Shown: positions 11,941 through 23,651 of the stretch, piece by piece
How the letters are laid out: every line of letters begins with the position of its first letter
Position numbering within the stretch: position 1 is the stretch's first letter
NCBI RefSeq assembly: GCF_010183535.1
Contig: NC_071331.1
Coordinates: 12,834,001-12,898,000, forward strand
DNA from: Caenorhabditis remanei
Lineage: Eukaryota; Nematoda; Chromadorea; Rhabditida; Rhabditidae
Direction: 5' to 3'
DNA length: 64,000 nt
Made by a program: the position numbers and the translations under genes
The notes under the pieces: model-generated
The model's database searches: none
Told to the model about the DNA's origin: nothing
What the model saw: only the letters and a program-made list of their open reading frames with translations

Positions 11941-14289
11941 GCTTGTTGATTTGAGGGTTTCCCTATTTTTGAAAAAAAGTTAAAGCTTCTTAAACTTTTA
12001 AAATTTGCGAACTGTCTTTTTGTTCCAACCGTATCTTGAATATAATGCAAAGTTTCTGAAACGGTTCTTCATATGGCATATGTCCTTGTTTTAAACCATA
12101 CATTCAGAAACTGCATGAAAATTATACGGTTTCAAGATTCTCATCATTTTCCAGTTTTTATTTTTCTTCCCCCATTGCATCCTCCGAAATTGTTCATTTT
12201 TTCACCTGTTTCCATTTTACTCTATATATTCCTGCTGAAAATCAAGAATCTTCACAGAGCACGCCTTCATGCTCTCCCATTTTCTCTCTCTAAGTCTCTT
12301 CTCTTTCCCGACTCTCTTCCCTATTTCGGAGGGTCTTCCCTTGTCTTTTTCACTGTCGACTCCTACTAAAAAACCAAATGTCAAAGAGAAAAAGGAGCTA
12401 ATCCTTCTGAAGAAATGTTTCGAAACTTTCTCTCCTACTTCCTTTCTTTCTTCCAAAAAAGGAATTGTCAAAAGATGGCGACGTTTCTCTCTGCAAAACG
12501 AGTCGTCTGATGGTTTCGAAAAAAGCGAATGCGTGTGTGTTCTGAACTCAAAAGTTCCCAGTCTAGAGCTTATCGTCAATCCTTTTTTGTTCTCAGAGTT
12601 TCCGGAATAGATTTTCGTTTAAGAGAAATGGATGAGGGGTTGAGAGGATATGGAAAAGTAGGTCGTAAATCAGAAAACATTGAGCTCTCGCTCTGAAGTG
12701 AGGCGTTTATTCAGAGAATTAGTTTTTTGAGATTGCAGGATTTTTGAAATAATCAAATTCTTCCTCATCTAGTACTTTTCGGAAATTCCTGTGTAGACTT
12801 TGTACTTGAAAAATCAGTTTTAGAAATAATTTTTCGTGTTTTGATCTTTCTCGACTAGTGTTGTTTTGTTTACTTCTTCTTCAATTTTTCAAAAATTCAT
12901 TTCCTTGTGTTTCTCCTCCAAGTACTTTTGTCCCTCGGACTCTCTAATGAGCCCTCCGTACCCCAATCACCCCCATCTGCCACCACTTTTTGCCGGTTTC
13001 CGTCCAGAATTGGTGACACTTATTCGATTCTCAATGACACAAGAAGACGTTGGGAAGGGACCCCCTCTTGAGTAGAAATTGATGAGAGTAAGAATGCTCA
13101 TTTGGAGGCGAAATAATGGAAAGGATATTGGATATTTGAAGAAGATGAAGAAGCCCTTTTTGGAGAGGACTCGGGTTAGATGAATAGGATTTTTTTTAGT
13201 TTAAATGCTGAAGTCTAGAACTGATCTATAATTTTTTCTTTTAAACGGACAGAATGAGCTCAGTAAGGCTAGAAGTTATATAACAATTATTTGAAACTGA
13301 TAGTTCATAATTTTGCTTGTCGGTGTTTAGGGAAAACTGTGAATTAGTTCTAATGTTTTCGGGGAAGAAACTATATTTTACTGCGAGTTTTACCCTTTTT
13401 GTCTAGAAAATATTAAACTCGGTGTTTATGTCAGTCAGTGAACTGATTCAATCTCAATGGCTAGCGTGAATTGTCGACAGATAAAAGAGTAAACATTATC
13501 AAACTATAACGAAACAGTGAAACTCAACTGGCAAAGTATTGATAACCTGTTTTGAAAAGCAGCCAAAATCCCTTATTTTCTACCGTACTCGTTCTTTCTC
13601 TAAATGATCTTCCCCATCCTAATTCTATCTCTTCCTCTCTAAACACTTCGGTTCCCGCCCTTTCAAAAACCGCTCAATCCATTAAAAGCTGGTGTCTTCT
13701 TCCTTCAAAACCACTGATTCCATGCAAATCCATCTGCGGTTCATTTACATTCCCTTCTATTCTCTTTTCATCCAAATGAGCCGACATCCGTCCGTTTGCT
13801 CTCATTCTTTTTTCTATGTTCCGTTCGGTCATTTTGTCATCGACACAGAAAACAGCCATCTGTCCTCATGTGCATACAAATGGAATATACTCTCTCTCTC
13901 CCTCCCTCTTTCTCTCTCCAACCGTAATACATCATATCCTGAGAAAGGAAATGTCGACTTTTGAACACTTCCGGCTAATTTTACCAATTATTGACCACCT
14001 GGTTTCTTTTTATTCTCAATTTCTCAATTCCTCAAATTGGGCATATGAACTAAACGCATGAGCATCCTCACTGATAGTATTTTTTACACTTCAAACTTGT
14101 CTGAAACGTTAAAAAAAAATGTTGGTCCCTCCTTTTCTCAAAAGTTTCTTGGTCCACCAAAAACTTTCTAAAAAACTCGCAACATTTTGTTGATAATGCC
14201 CTTTTTCTTCCTGTCTCATCACATTTTGAATGCATCCGTTTAGAAGAAGAAACGGATCAAATGACACACCCAGAAGAAACAACGTGAAA

Positions 14290-14303
14290 GTGGCAGCTGC
14301 CAC
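14290..14303. promoter_or_regulatory. perfect palindrome GTGGCAGCTGCCAC with E-box, next to ACGTCA
   Basis: A 14-bp perfect palindrome centred on the E-box CAGCTG. It overlaps an ACGTCA half-CRE directly after it. This arrangement fits bHLH plus bZIP binding, but is inferred from sequence only. Confidence 0.35.
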
Positions 14304-15121
14304 GTCATTAAGCAATCCATGTATTGATATTAGAAAATGGCACAGATGGATGCCACCTCATCTTTTATGACTTTTTATGGTTATGCTCCACGTCTGTTAG
14401 GGGAATTCATGAGTTATGGGGCGTTTTTGTTTCATTCAACATGAAGGGGGATTCTCATGGTGACTGAATTTTGAGATTAACGTTTAGAGATGTCGCCTTC
14501 CAAGGTTTTCTGTACTATGTGCTATAAAAAACCGATTTCTCTCCGAATCAGTCGGTATCTTTCCAAAATATAGAAGTTATATTAGTTGGCATAATCTTTC
14601 TTTTAATGTCATGACGGAGCCGATCTTTAGATTTTGTTCGCTTAAACACACTCTCAATTTAATGCCACCTTATTGTGCCAGTGCTCTACCAATTACCGAT
14701 TTCTCTTTTTATTTAAATTTTATCAGCTCTCTCTTTTCCCATAATATTTGAAACTGTAATATTCCCGTCCACCAACTCAATTCTATTTTTTACACTTGTA
14801 TACCCTTGAACCTAACCATTTTTCATTCCTCTCCTCGCTTCCATCTACTCCAAATCCACCTACTTTTCGTTCGTTTCCACCCCTAAATCCATCAATATTC
14901 TTGAGAATGGATTCGGGATTCCCATCTGTCATTGCAGTGAAAACGAAAAGAAGACGAGGGATGCTCTGTTTCTCTCTTGAAAATACAATGAATAAAATAT
15001 CAAGTTTCAGCAATAAATCTCATGTCCACTCGATCTTCTTCCTTCTTATTTTCGGTTTCTTTTGTTCGTGTTCGTTTTCTTTTTATGGCGTCGTTTCGAT
15101 GTTTTCTGAAACAAAACTTGT

Positions 15122-15129
15122 CTGTTTCA
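15122..15129 (+). promoter_or_regulatory. Ruby-motif core CTGTTTCA
   Basis: Exact core with AAACTTGT upstream and an A/T-rich downstream spacer. Confidence 0.45.
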
Positions 15130-15409
15130 CAGAATTTTAAAGACAATTGCATGATCCAATCGATCACAAGATAAGTGCGATAGGAAACTTATACCTAATC
15201 TCGTTTTCTTTTCTGAAAAGTCTCACCTCCGTCTCTTTTTCTCTCGTCCTGAGTTCTCATTTCTCACCTGCTGCTTCTTAATTCAACTTCTTCTTTTCCT
15301 GCTTACGAATAAATATTCTAGTACATATACACACATATATCTTTCCTCTTCTTTCCGTCCGGATTTCTCCTCCGAGTGCTCTTCTCGTCGAGGCCGAGAC
15401 GAGATTATC

Positions 15410-15423
15410 GTTGTTATGGAGAC
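15410..15423 (+). promoter_or_regulatory. candidate X-box (RFX/DAF-19 site)
   Basis: GTTGTTATGGAGAC matches all 14 positions of the relaxed X-box consensus RYYNYYWWRRNRAC. It lies in a locally G/C-richer patch (about 15355-15455), unlike the surrounding A/T-rich DNA. DAF-19 sites normally lie near ciliary gene starts. No such gene start is visible here, so the role is uncertain. Confidence 0.35.
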
Positions 15424-16940
15424 TTGCCGGAGGAGCGTGTCGTAACGCACCGATGGATGCAGCAGAGAGAAAAGCAGTTTTCCCAGCACCTCCTTCGTTT
15501 TAGCCGCTATATAGATTATCATATTGAGCAATATTGAGATTTTAGATTTCTGGAAGACGTTGCAATTTTTACCGTTTCGAAATGTGTTCATTAAAGGAAT
15601 GGAAAAATGAGATCTATTATAGTTTGAATATCGCAATCAGGTTTTCTAATAACATTTTCGATTGATCTAGAATAATACAAACCGTTTTAGTGAATTTATT
15701 CTTCATATTGTGACAAGTATTTTGAATTGAAAAGTACTGACATAAGTCAACGTTTTTTCTTTTGAAGTTTAAATTTTTGCAAACCTACTTTTTTTAAACA
15801 GTTTCACTTAGTTTTGATCAGCGTTTTCTGTTGCTAGCGAAGTTTTCATTTCTTAATGGTAGGCTACTTCTGACATCCGAAAGAAATGAGAACTTTCAAA
15901 TGTGGGGTCTTCTGAATCCAACCTTCTCGAAACCTGAAAATTTAAAACCAGAGATATTGAGAACTCAGGAATCAGTCAGTTTATTGAGTACCGAGATTTT
16001 CGATATGTGGATATTAATCAAATTCTTCATCTTTCATATCTTCCATTATTTTGCTATATCAGTTTGTTTCTATAATCGATCCCGATCTTCAGTTTTGATT
16101 AAGTTTCGCTGAGACACGCGCCCCTTTCTTGACTTTATACAAGACGTCACTCATTTATTTTCGTAATGCTCACCATTTGCCCATTTTTCTCAAAAGAAGC
16201 ATCATCAACGTTCCCACTCATTTTCTTCTCTCGTTCTTTTCGTTCAAAAAACCGAAAACCCATCAAGAACACATTCAGCCGGATTAGGTGGTTCTTGTGC
16301 CCATTTTCTCTTCTTCCGTCATCCCATTCCATCAATTCTTGCTCAATTTTCCTTTTCCTATCTTCAAGGCTTCTTGCCCGAATTTTAATGGGAAAACAAA
16401 CACTTTTGTCTGTGTCTCTATCGGGATCCTCTAGTTTTCTCTAACTTCTCTCGAATCTATACACTATTTCTGTGTCTCTCGAGAAGTCGTGGGCTCTTCT
16501 GCAAGGACAAAAACTAGAAGAGGTTATTTAGAAAAGCGGGGCGGGGGGAAACAGAGGACGAGAAGGAATTGAAAATGAGTTAGGCGCCGAGCCAGGCTCA
16601 TCTTGGAGCAACACAGAAAAAAGAGCATGAGAAAGAAGTGATTAGAATACAGAGACGCAGATGCATTTGCAGTCAATTACCATTGCCCGGAGGCGTCGGA
16701 GAAAGGAAGCTTCTGGCTGTGACAAGAAGAGAAAAAGAGAGAAAAGAAGGCTCTTTTCTGGTGCAAAAAGGGAATGGGAATGGAATTGGACTGAGCGAAA
16801 AAAGAATGAGAGAATGAGAACGACGAGTAGAGGACGTTTCTTTTGGAATAGAAGAACAACCACTTCCATTCCGAGAGTCTCTTCTACATCCAGACTCTCC
16901 CACTCAATCATTCTTACTTTAGCTTCTATTATTAGTATCA

Positions 16941-16948
16941 CTGTTTCA
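16941..16948 (+). promoter_or_regulatory. Ruby-motif core CTGTTTCA
   Basis: Exact core preceded by ATTAGTATCA, in non-coding A/T-rich sequence. Confidence 0.5.
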
Positions 16949-17358
16949 TCGATTTTAGAAGAGAGTTCAGCGATACGGTATGGCAATCCATCTTGGTGAA
17001 CTGTTTTCTAGTTGAAGTCGAGTAAGCCTTCCCTAGAAATCTGGCTGGATTCATATAGCTGACCATAGGTTCTCAAAAGTATTAATCCACGTTTGTCTTC
17101 CGTTAGTTCTCGCTCTGCATACATTGGTTACGAAGTAAGAATATTCTAACTTGTGAATTCTGATTTTGGTCATCATTATCACTTTTCTCAATACCAGATT
17201 CTCAAGCTTTCAAACAAATGAAAAACCTTGGTCACATTAATGTAAATAGTGATTACATAGTGGTGCACTGCCTCCTTATCAGAATTTCATACCACTCGAA
17301 AACAGTAAAAGTTATGATATTGAATATAGGCCAGAAGCCAGAGCGTCCCATAATATTA

Positions 17359-17366
17359 CTGTTTCA
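17359..17366 (+). promoter_or_regulatory. Ruby-motif core CTGTTTCA
   Basis: Exact core preceded by CATAATATTA, 418 bp from the previous core on the same strand. Confidence 0.5.
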
Positions 17367-17709
17367 ATCCCGGATTTTATCCTGATTTGTTTCATGCCAT
17401 TGGGGTCAAAGTAGCACGAATATGAATGACTATTGAAATGATAAAGTAACTTACAACATCTATGTAGATAAAACATATGTTCAGTATATTGATTTTGAAT
17501 TTTTCTCCATGGAAACATAATTTCAAAACTACTCATAGAAGTTGAGAATCTATGTATACAACCTAGATCGGATTCACCGGAATTTTCTGAAGAAGCGATA
17601 AAATCTGTGAATAGAGTCACAATGTACTACCTAACAGAATGACCTACCAACTGTCATCTAGTGACAAATTATGCCACGACTTCCCTGCGAAACGTCGGTA
17701 ACATCAAAA

Positions 17710-17740
17710 GGGCCACCGTTCTTCTTCCGGGAGGTGGCCC
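17710..17740. other. 8-bp G/C hairpin with 15-nt loop
   Basis: GGGCCACC (17710-17717) and GGTGGCCC (17733-17740) are perfectly complementary around a pyrimidine-rich loop. No T-run follows, and the hairpin is too small for a microRNA precursor. Confidence 0.4.
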
Positions 17741-18910
17741 ATCAATTTGTCATTGTTTTGTGGTGCAGATATGGGAGGAGTGATACATGACACATATAAT
17801 GAAGTAGTACTCTTTCTGGGTATTTAGTATTTACCCTCAAGTATTCCCTCCTTTACATTATTTGTTCCGAATATCGAATATCCTCTACACCTCATTCTCT
17901 CGATCCCAACAAATACACACACCAATTGTCACCAGGCATTTGTTTAGAAGAGGTGGTCAAGAGGTAGGGAGCCTGAATTGATTGATGAGTTTGTCATCTG
18001 CCTCCTAGTCACCGTCCGTTTTTCTGCGCATTTGTCTTCTTCTTCTTCGTCTATTCCGATTCCCTTTCGACCCCAGGTCATTTCAATGAATTCCGTGGAG
18101 TCCTTCAAAACTATTCAATGTTTGTTTTACCATTTCCTTCCCTTTTTTCTCTTCTTCATCTGGTAGTAATGACCTCCATCGATCGTTCAACCCCTTTCCA
18201 CACACCACTACATAATTACAGTATTTGGACGGGATCTAATAAGTCTCTGCATCTCTTCGGCTTCAACACTCTCTCCTGCCAGCTGGCTCTCTTCTCTCGG
18301 GAAATTCTATGCATACAGGGGAGACTACCATCGATGCATTTTTTGCATGTGTCACTGAACAGAGACCTACCATCCATTTCCCTCGATTTCTCGACTTCCT
18401 GCAGTAATTAGAGGCGGTCATCCCAGGTGTTCCGGTCCATTCAAATTCTGTTTTACACCCTTTTTAGTAGGTGTCAAGTTGTCGAATTTCTTTATTGCGT
18501 GGCTATTGTGAAAACTCTCAAATGGTAAGTTTTCTTTTGAAACCTGAAATAATTTGTTTCAACCTCTAGAAAACTGCACGATATCAACGTTCTGCATTCC
18601 AAAAATTTCCTTTTCAAACAGTTTACTTTCATTATTAGCTTACAGAAAAAGCTCATCGTTCTACATGCTGTATTTTTGTTTCTGAACTTCCGAGGGAATT
18701 TCAGTTTCATATTGTCTGTATATGTTGTGCAGCATCTAATTTTTTGCTAATTTTGCTAAAAAATGGGAAAAATATGAAATCAGAGGAAACGTTTTAACCG
18801 ACTGAGCTGTATCATGATCAGAATCCCCTAAAGTGTTGATGACCATCTGGAACTCAATATGATTTTGCTGTTTCCTTTTCAAAAAGTGATACATTCAACA
18901 TTTTAAACTT

Positions 18911-18918
18911 CTGTTTCA
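18911..18918 (+). promoter_or_regulatory. Ruby-motif core CTGTTTCA
   Basis: Exact core preceded by TTTTAAACTT, a typical A/T-rich upstream flank for this motif. Confidence 0.5.
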
Positions 18919-19702
18919 ATGTTGTTTGAGCTTTAACATTTGAATATGTCTTCATTAGCACGGTGTCAAGCAATTCCAACAATTTGAGATACTCAAAACA
19001 TCTAAAAATATCTGAAAAGTGTCCTCGAATGGCAACCAATTTCTGTCTTATTTTTCTATGTACTTTTCAGTCAGACATTTTCTTTCATTCTTCCTCTTTT
19101 CCATATTAAGCCTCTACCATTCTCCTTTCATTTTCTCTTCTTTCCATATGTCTCTCGCCTCTTCACAATCATCATCGAAAATCCGATAATTACCGCTTTT
19201 TGTATCCGTATCGTATTGCCCATTCTATATACTAGTACATTTCATTATTTGCAGCTTTCTACTTATTCTTTCGACTGTGGACTACTATGAGTCTACAGTA
19301 ATCACTACAGTAATCAATCCACTAGGAAACAGGAAAAGAAGATTTGAAAAAGGTGTGTTTATTCTTCGAATTTTAATTATTTCTTGAGGGTTTGGCAGGT
19401 CTAGGTCATAGGGGAAAATGATTATTTCATCAGAGTTTTCAACTTTTTCTTCTGATAAAATAAGCATTTTCCTATCAGTTATTGTTGATTTCTTTTTAAT
19501 CTTTCTTTTTTTTCTCAATTTTTCATCATTTTACACATCTTTTTCTATTTCTTTTCCCTGCCAAACCAGTTTGTTTCGAACACTTTTCACTTTTCATCAA
19601 TGTTTTTCGTTATCTTTTCTTATCATTTATCACCTCATTACCTCGTTCTTCTTTTACAATTTTCTTTTTTTTCTACTTTTATATTTTCCTCACCAAAATG
19701 TT

Positions 19703-19710
19703 CTGTTTCA
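19703..19710 (+). promoter_or_regulatory. Ruby-motif core CTGTTTCA
   Basis: Exact core preceded by CCAAAATGTT. It lies 104 bp upstream of the tRNA-Lys gene on the same strand. Confidence 0.45.
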
Positions 19711-19813
19711 CCAATTCTTCAAATGCCCCTTCTCTTCTTTCTCTCATGCGTTTTGCCACTGTCACTGCCAATTGCTTGAGAGATATTTTCTCTCGACACT
19801 TCATGCCATCGCC

Positions 19814-19886
19814 GCCCGGTTAGCTCAGTCGGTAGAGCACCAGACTCTTAATCTGGTTGTCGCGGGTTCGAGCCCCGCATTGGGCT
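19814..19886 (+). tRNA. tRNA-Lys (CTT)
   Basis: A complete cloverleaf can be folded by eye. The 7-bp acceptor stem is GCCCGGT/ATTGGGC with two G-U pairs. The D-arm is GCTC/GAGC. The anticodon arm CCAGA/TCTGG encloses CTCTTAA with anticodon CTT at 19847-19849. The T-arm is GCGGG-TTCGAGC-CCCGC. Internal A box (TAGCTCAGTCGG) and B box (GGTTCGAGCCC) are intact. There is no intron and CCA is not encoded, as usual for a eukaryotic nuclear tRNA. A short T run follows (about 19892-19903), suitable for RNA polymerase III termination. Confidence 0.97.
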
Positions 19887-21263
19887 GAAGCATTTTGCTT
19901 TTTTGTTCTGCAAAATACTCACAAACCGCTAGGAATTCCCTTATCAGTTTCATCATTTTCGGCATTTCTCTGATAGTTGTTCCATCTGCTTTGTTTAGAC
20001 ATTGAGAACTGCAAAAAAGTGAAGAGATACAGACAAGAAAAGAAAAGATAGGAGAATGGTTTGTGTTTACTTATTTGACGGCAAGTAGACGTGAGAGTGG
20101 AGGAGAAAGGGATGATCCCACCTTACCATCATTTCTTTTTTTCGCAAAAAAGTTTTTATTTATATTTGTCCTTCATTTTTTACTCTCTATTTGCTTTATT
20201 GTCTTACATTGAGCTCTCGCTTTTCCCCCATTCTAAACTTGATTACTCTTCAACCATTGTTTGGCATTTTTCTCTTTCGCAACACTCTTTTTCCTATTTG
20301 TTTCAATTTCCCAGTGGTTTATTGGATTTTTATTTTTTTTTGTTGCTTGCTACTACTACTACTCCTACTGTTATTCACTATTATTCTGGACTCTCTATTA
20401 TATTATTATATATTGTAAAATTAGAGACTGCAACGTTTGAATAAATTGACTTTATCTGAAATTTACTGTGACTAGATTTTTTGATTTTTTTTAGAATACA
20501 GAGGAACCACTACATTTTGTGGTTTGAGCTGTTCAAACTGTCATTAATTTCAGAACAACCTAGTTAACTTTTCTCAAAGCTGACATGGACGTAGCCAATA
20601 GATATTTTCAGAGAAATAGTTCAAACCAAGACTTTTCGAAACAAAAGCTCTGAGAAAAGTGTAACTGAAGAAGCTAATTTTAAGACACAGTTTTTAAGTA
20701 TGTTTCGGATTTGGATTAGCCCGGAGTCGGAAACTGAAGTCTGAAACAAATCATTTTCTGCATAGGAATCAAATGAATCGAGTGTTTGTTCGTGTGGAAA
20801 ATTGTTCCAGTGACAATGAGAAGGAAATAGGATACTTTATTCATACGTCAAAGAGTTGGAAACTACCTCTGGAAAAATTATTTGACGTTTTTTTATTTAG
20901 TCGAGCCAAAATAGAAATATAATTCTAGGAATTGGATAACATTCATGCATTTGATACTATCCGAACGACTTCAGGAACAGTATCCATGAGACTTTCCTAC
21001 TTTTCATTTCTGTTAGAAACAGTAACATTTGTCACTAGACTTTTGCCTTCCCGGGAAGCTTATTACTGAAGCACTTTACCATAGCCTCCTTCCTAATTCC
21101 CTCTTCCAACATATTCTGGTCATTGCAAATTGCAAACACAACAATAATTGAATTGATTCATCACTCTCATTTCCAAAACCACTTTCTCTCTTTCTCCGTT
21201 TTGCCGACGCTTCCCGATCTTTATTTGTCTTCTTCTACTTCGACGAAATTAGCTCACATTACA

Positions 21264-21271
21264 CTGTTTCA
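21264..21271 (+). promoter_or_regulatory. Ruby-motif core CTGTTTCA
   Basis: Exact core preceded by CTCACATTACA and followed by a TG-rich stretch. Confidence 0.4.
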
Positions 21272-23643
21272 TGTTGTGTGTGTACAGAAGAGAGAGCGGA
21301 GTACACAATGCTTGGATATGCATAGTCAAATCAAATTATCAAGAGAAATAAAGACTTTTCTGGGAAGTTACAGCTTCAGATTTGCATTATCTGAACTGAA
21401 CAACTTTTTGACGTTGATTGATTCTGAATAACATTTTTCACTTTTCTAAACATAAACCCAAACTCGAAAGATTGTTGTATCAGTCTTAAAATAGTTGTTG
21501 TTTCCTTTCTGAAACTGATCGGACATGAGTCTCAACCAGCTAACCAATTTTTGGCGTGAGAAATAAATCAAGAGAACACGATCCCATTTCCGATATCTCT
21601 TCTCTTTCATTCTCCTTATCCATATCTCAACCTTAAATTTGTCTCGATTTAGTCTATTTGGGTGGGATATTTCTCAAGTGTTATTCAACCACCTATCTCT
21701 CTTCTCGTTTACCTGTTCTCTCTCTTTTCTCTCTTTTTCTTCTTCTCATGTCAACACACTTTTGACTTTAGTAGTGCGCATTCTGTTGGTGACTCACAAA
21801 CACTAAATACCAAATGATTTGTTTAGTGATCTGAACAACCGTGTTGCAACATTTTGTTTAGTACGAAATCCGGTTGAGGGCATCTTTTGAGAAATATTTA
21901 ATCTTTATACTTTTTGAAATCACTCGAAAACATATCTTGGCTAAACTCTAATTTTTGATGTATCATAATTTTGAGTAAGCACGGATTATGAACACAAAGC
22001 TAGGGTTAATATTTTTCAAAGTTTTCAGAAAGCGGATATTTCTGAAAATGTTTTTGGTCACAATTATATGAACGTTTTGAAAATACGAGATATCTCAGAA
22101 AATCCAACCCAAAAAATGTTGTTCTTTTTAGGAAAAGGTTCAGGAAGTCTTAAACTTTTTTTCATTTTTTTTTCAAAACAGAAATAAAAAAGAATTGCAT
22201 AACACGAATTTGTCAAAAACTGATCACTAATCACAGCTCATCGATGCTGATGAGGACTTTTTGAAGCTGAATTTTTTTCTGAATATTTTTTCACATCACT
22301 AAAATTATTCTAGCCATACTCTTAAAAACTGAAATTTCAGCCAAAACCTACGTTTATTTTTATAATTTACTAAATTAGTTTGTATAAATGGGCTCTTATG
22401 ATATTTTTTAGTATGATAGAGACTGTGATTGAAAATGATATAATTGAGCTTCCAGTTATAACTTTTGAAAAGGCTCAAAGAGCACTATTTACAGTTTCAG
22501 CAAAATATTCCAATCCGGTTACGGTATCTTCTCACTGTATCGTTTCTATTCAAACAAGAAATTTTAAAATCAAAATTGTTCTCCTAAATAAACTTAACGA
22601 AAACCACAAAGCACCCACCCTTAGCACCCCGTATCCCATTCAATTCTTCACAGAAACGACCTTTCTTTCCGCCATTTACGACCTACTCGTGTCTAGTTGT
22701 CTGATTCTCTCCGAATCACCCACTATTTCCATTTCCACCCATCCCTCTTCACCAATACGTTTCTTGCCATCTGTCCCTGTCATCACTAGCGTCTCTTTGC
22801 CACCACATAACACCCTCTGTCACCTCAATCTCTCTTCTTTCCACCAAACAACCACACCTCAAAACGACCACAATATAAACCCCATCATTTTCTCGCTTTA
22901 CCTGACCATTTCGTGTCCGTTTTTCGTGTTTTTTCGAAGAAAGACAAGATTTGTGAGTCGTGAAGAGATGAGTTTGAGACTTGCTTTGTTATTTTGATAC
23001 GTTTTTTGAGATCTCGAAGTTCCCATCCTTTCAGTAGTAAATTTTAAGCGCAAATGATGTAACCGAAACGGTATTTTTATATTGCTAAACCCTGATTGCA
23101 AATTTATATCTGCACTGAAATTTTCAGTTCCTACTGGTCCTATAGACACATTGAAACTGTAAAGATTTCATTTTTACACCCCAATTCTAATTCTCATCCG
23201 AAGCAAGATGAATCTTCTCTTCTCCGTCTTGCCATTTTGCTCGCCGAGCAGATGTTTTCTATTCGAAAAGGTGATGAATAGCCGTGACCCATCCATTATT
23301 TTGAAACCTCCTCTTCTCCATAGGAGCTTCCAATTACTGTGGGAAAAAACGAATTTCCAGTAGAAAAACAACAAAAAGCATCTAAAAAAATTCCACAGAA
23401 GGATTAACACCACTCTTGCTATGTATTTTCTGTTTCCTTCCTTTCCTTTTTTGGTATTCTTTCGAGATGACGTTTGCATTGTTTGGTAAAAGGATGATGA
23501 CGTAATCAGGAGAACGTAACTCATAGAAAGAGAGATTTGAATATCAAGATAGTTATGTTTTGTTGAGTAAGAAGCAAAGATGTTTTGTAATGATTAGGGA
23601 AGGGAGGGTAGTATAAGGTTATGGATGGGTTATGCAATCGTTA

Positions 23644-23651
23644 CTGTTTCA
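23644..23651 (+). promoter_or_regulatory. Ruby-motif core CTGTTTCA
   Basis: Exact core followed by TATTTTGGTTAAA, with A/T-rich downstream spacing. Confidence 0.45.

Noticed and set aside
17710..17740. Hairpin as a microRNA precursor
   Set aside because: The stem is only 8 bp; microRNA precursors need roughly 25-30 paired bases.
19418..19888. 156-residue open frame ending in AQSVEHQTLNLVVAGSSPALG
   Set aside because: Its tail is a translation of the tRNA-Lys gene, a classic annotation artefact; the rest is polypyrimidine low-complexity sequence.
22380..22997. 205-residue + strand open frame
   Set aside because: Length is notable for this region, but the protein is low-complexity Ser/Pro/His with no motif, and has no flanking splice or start context I can defend.
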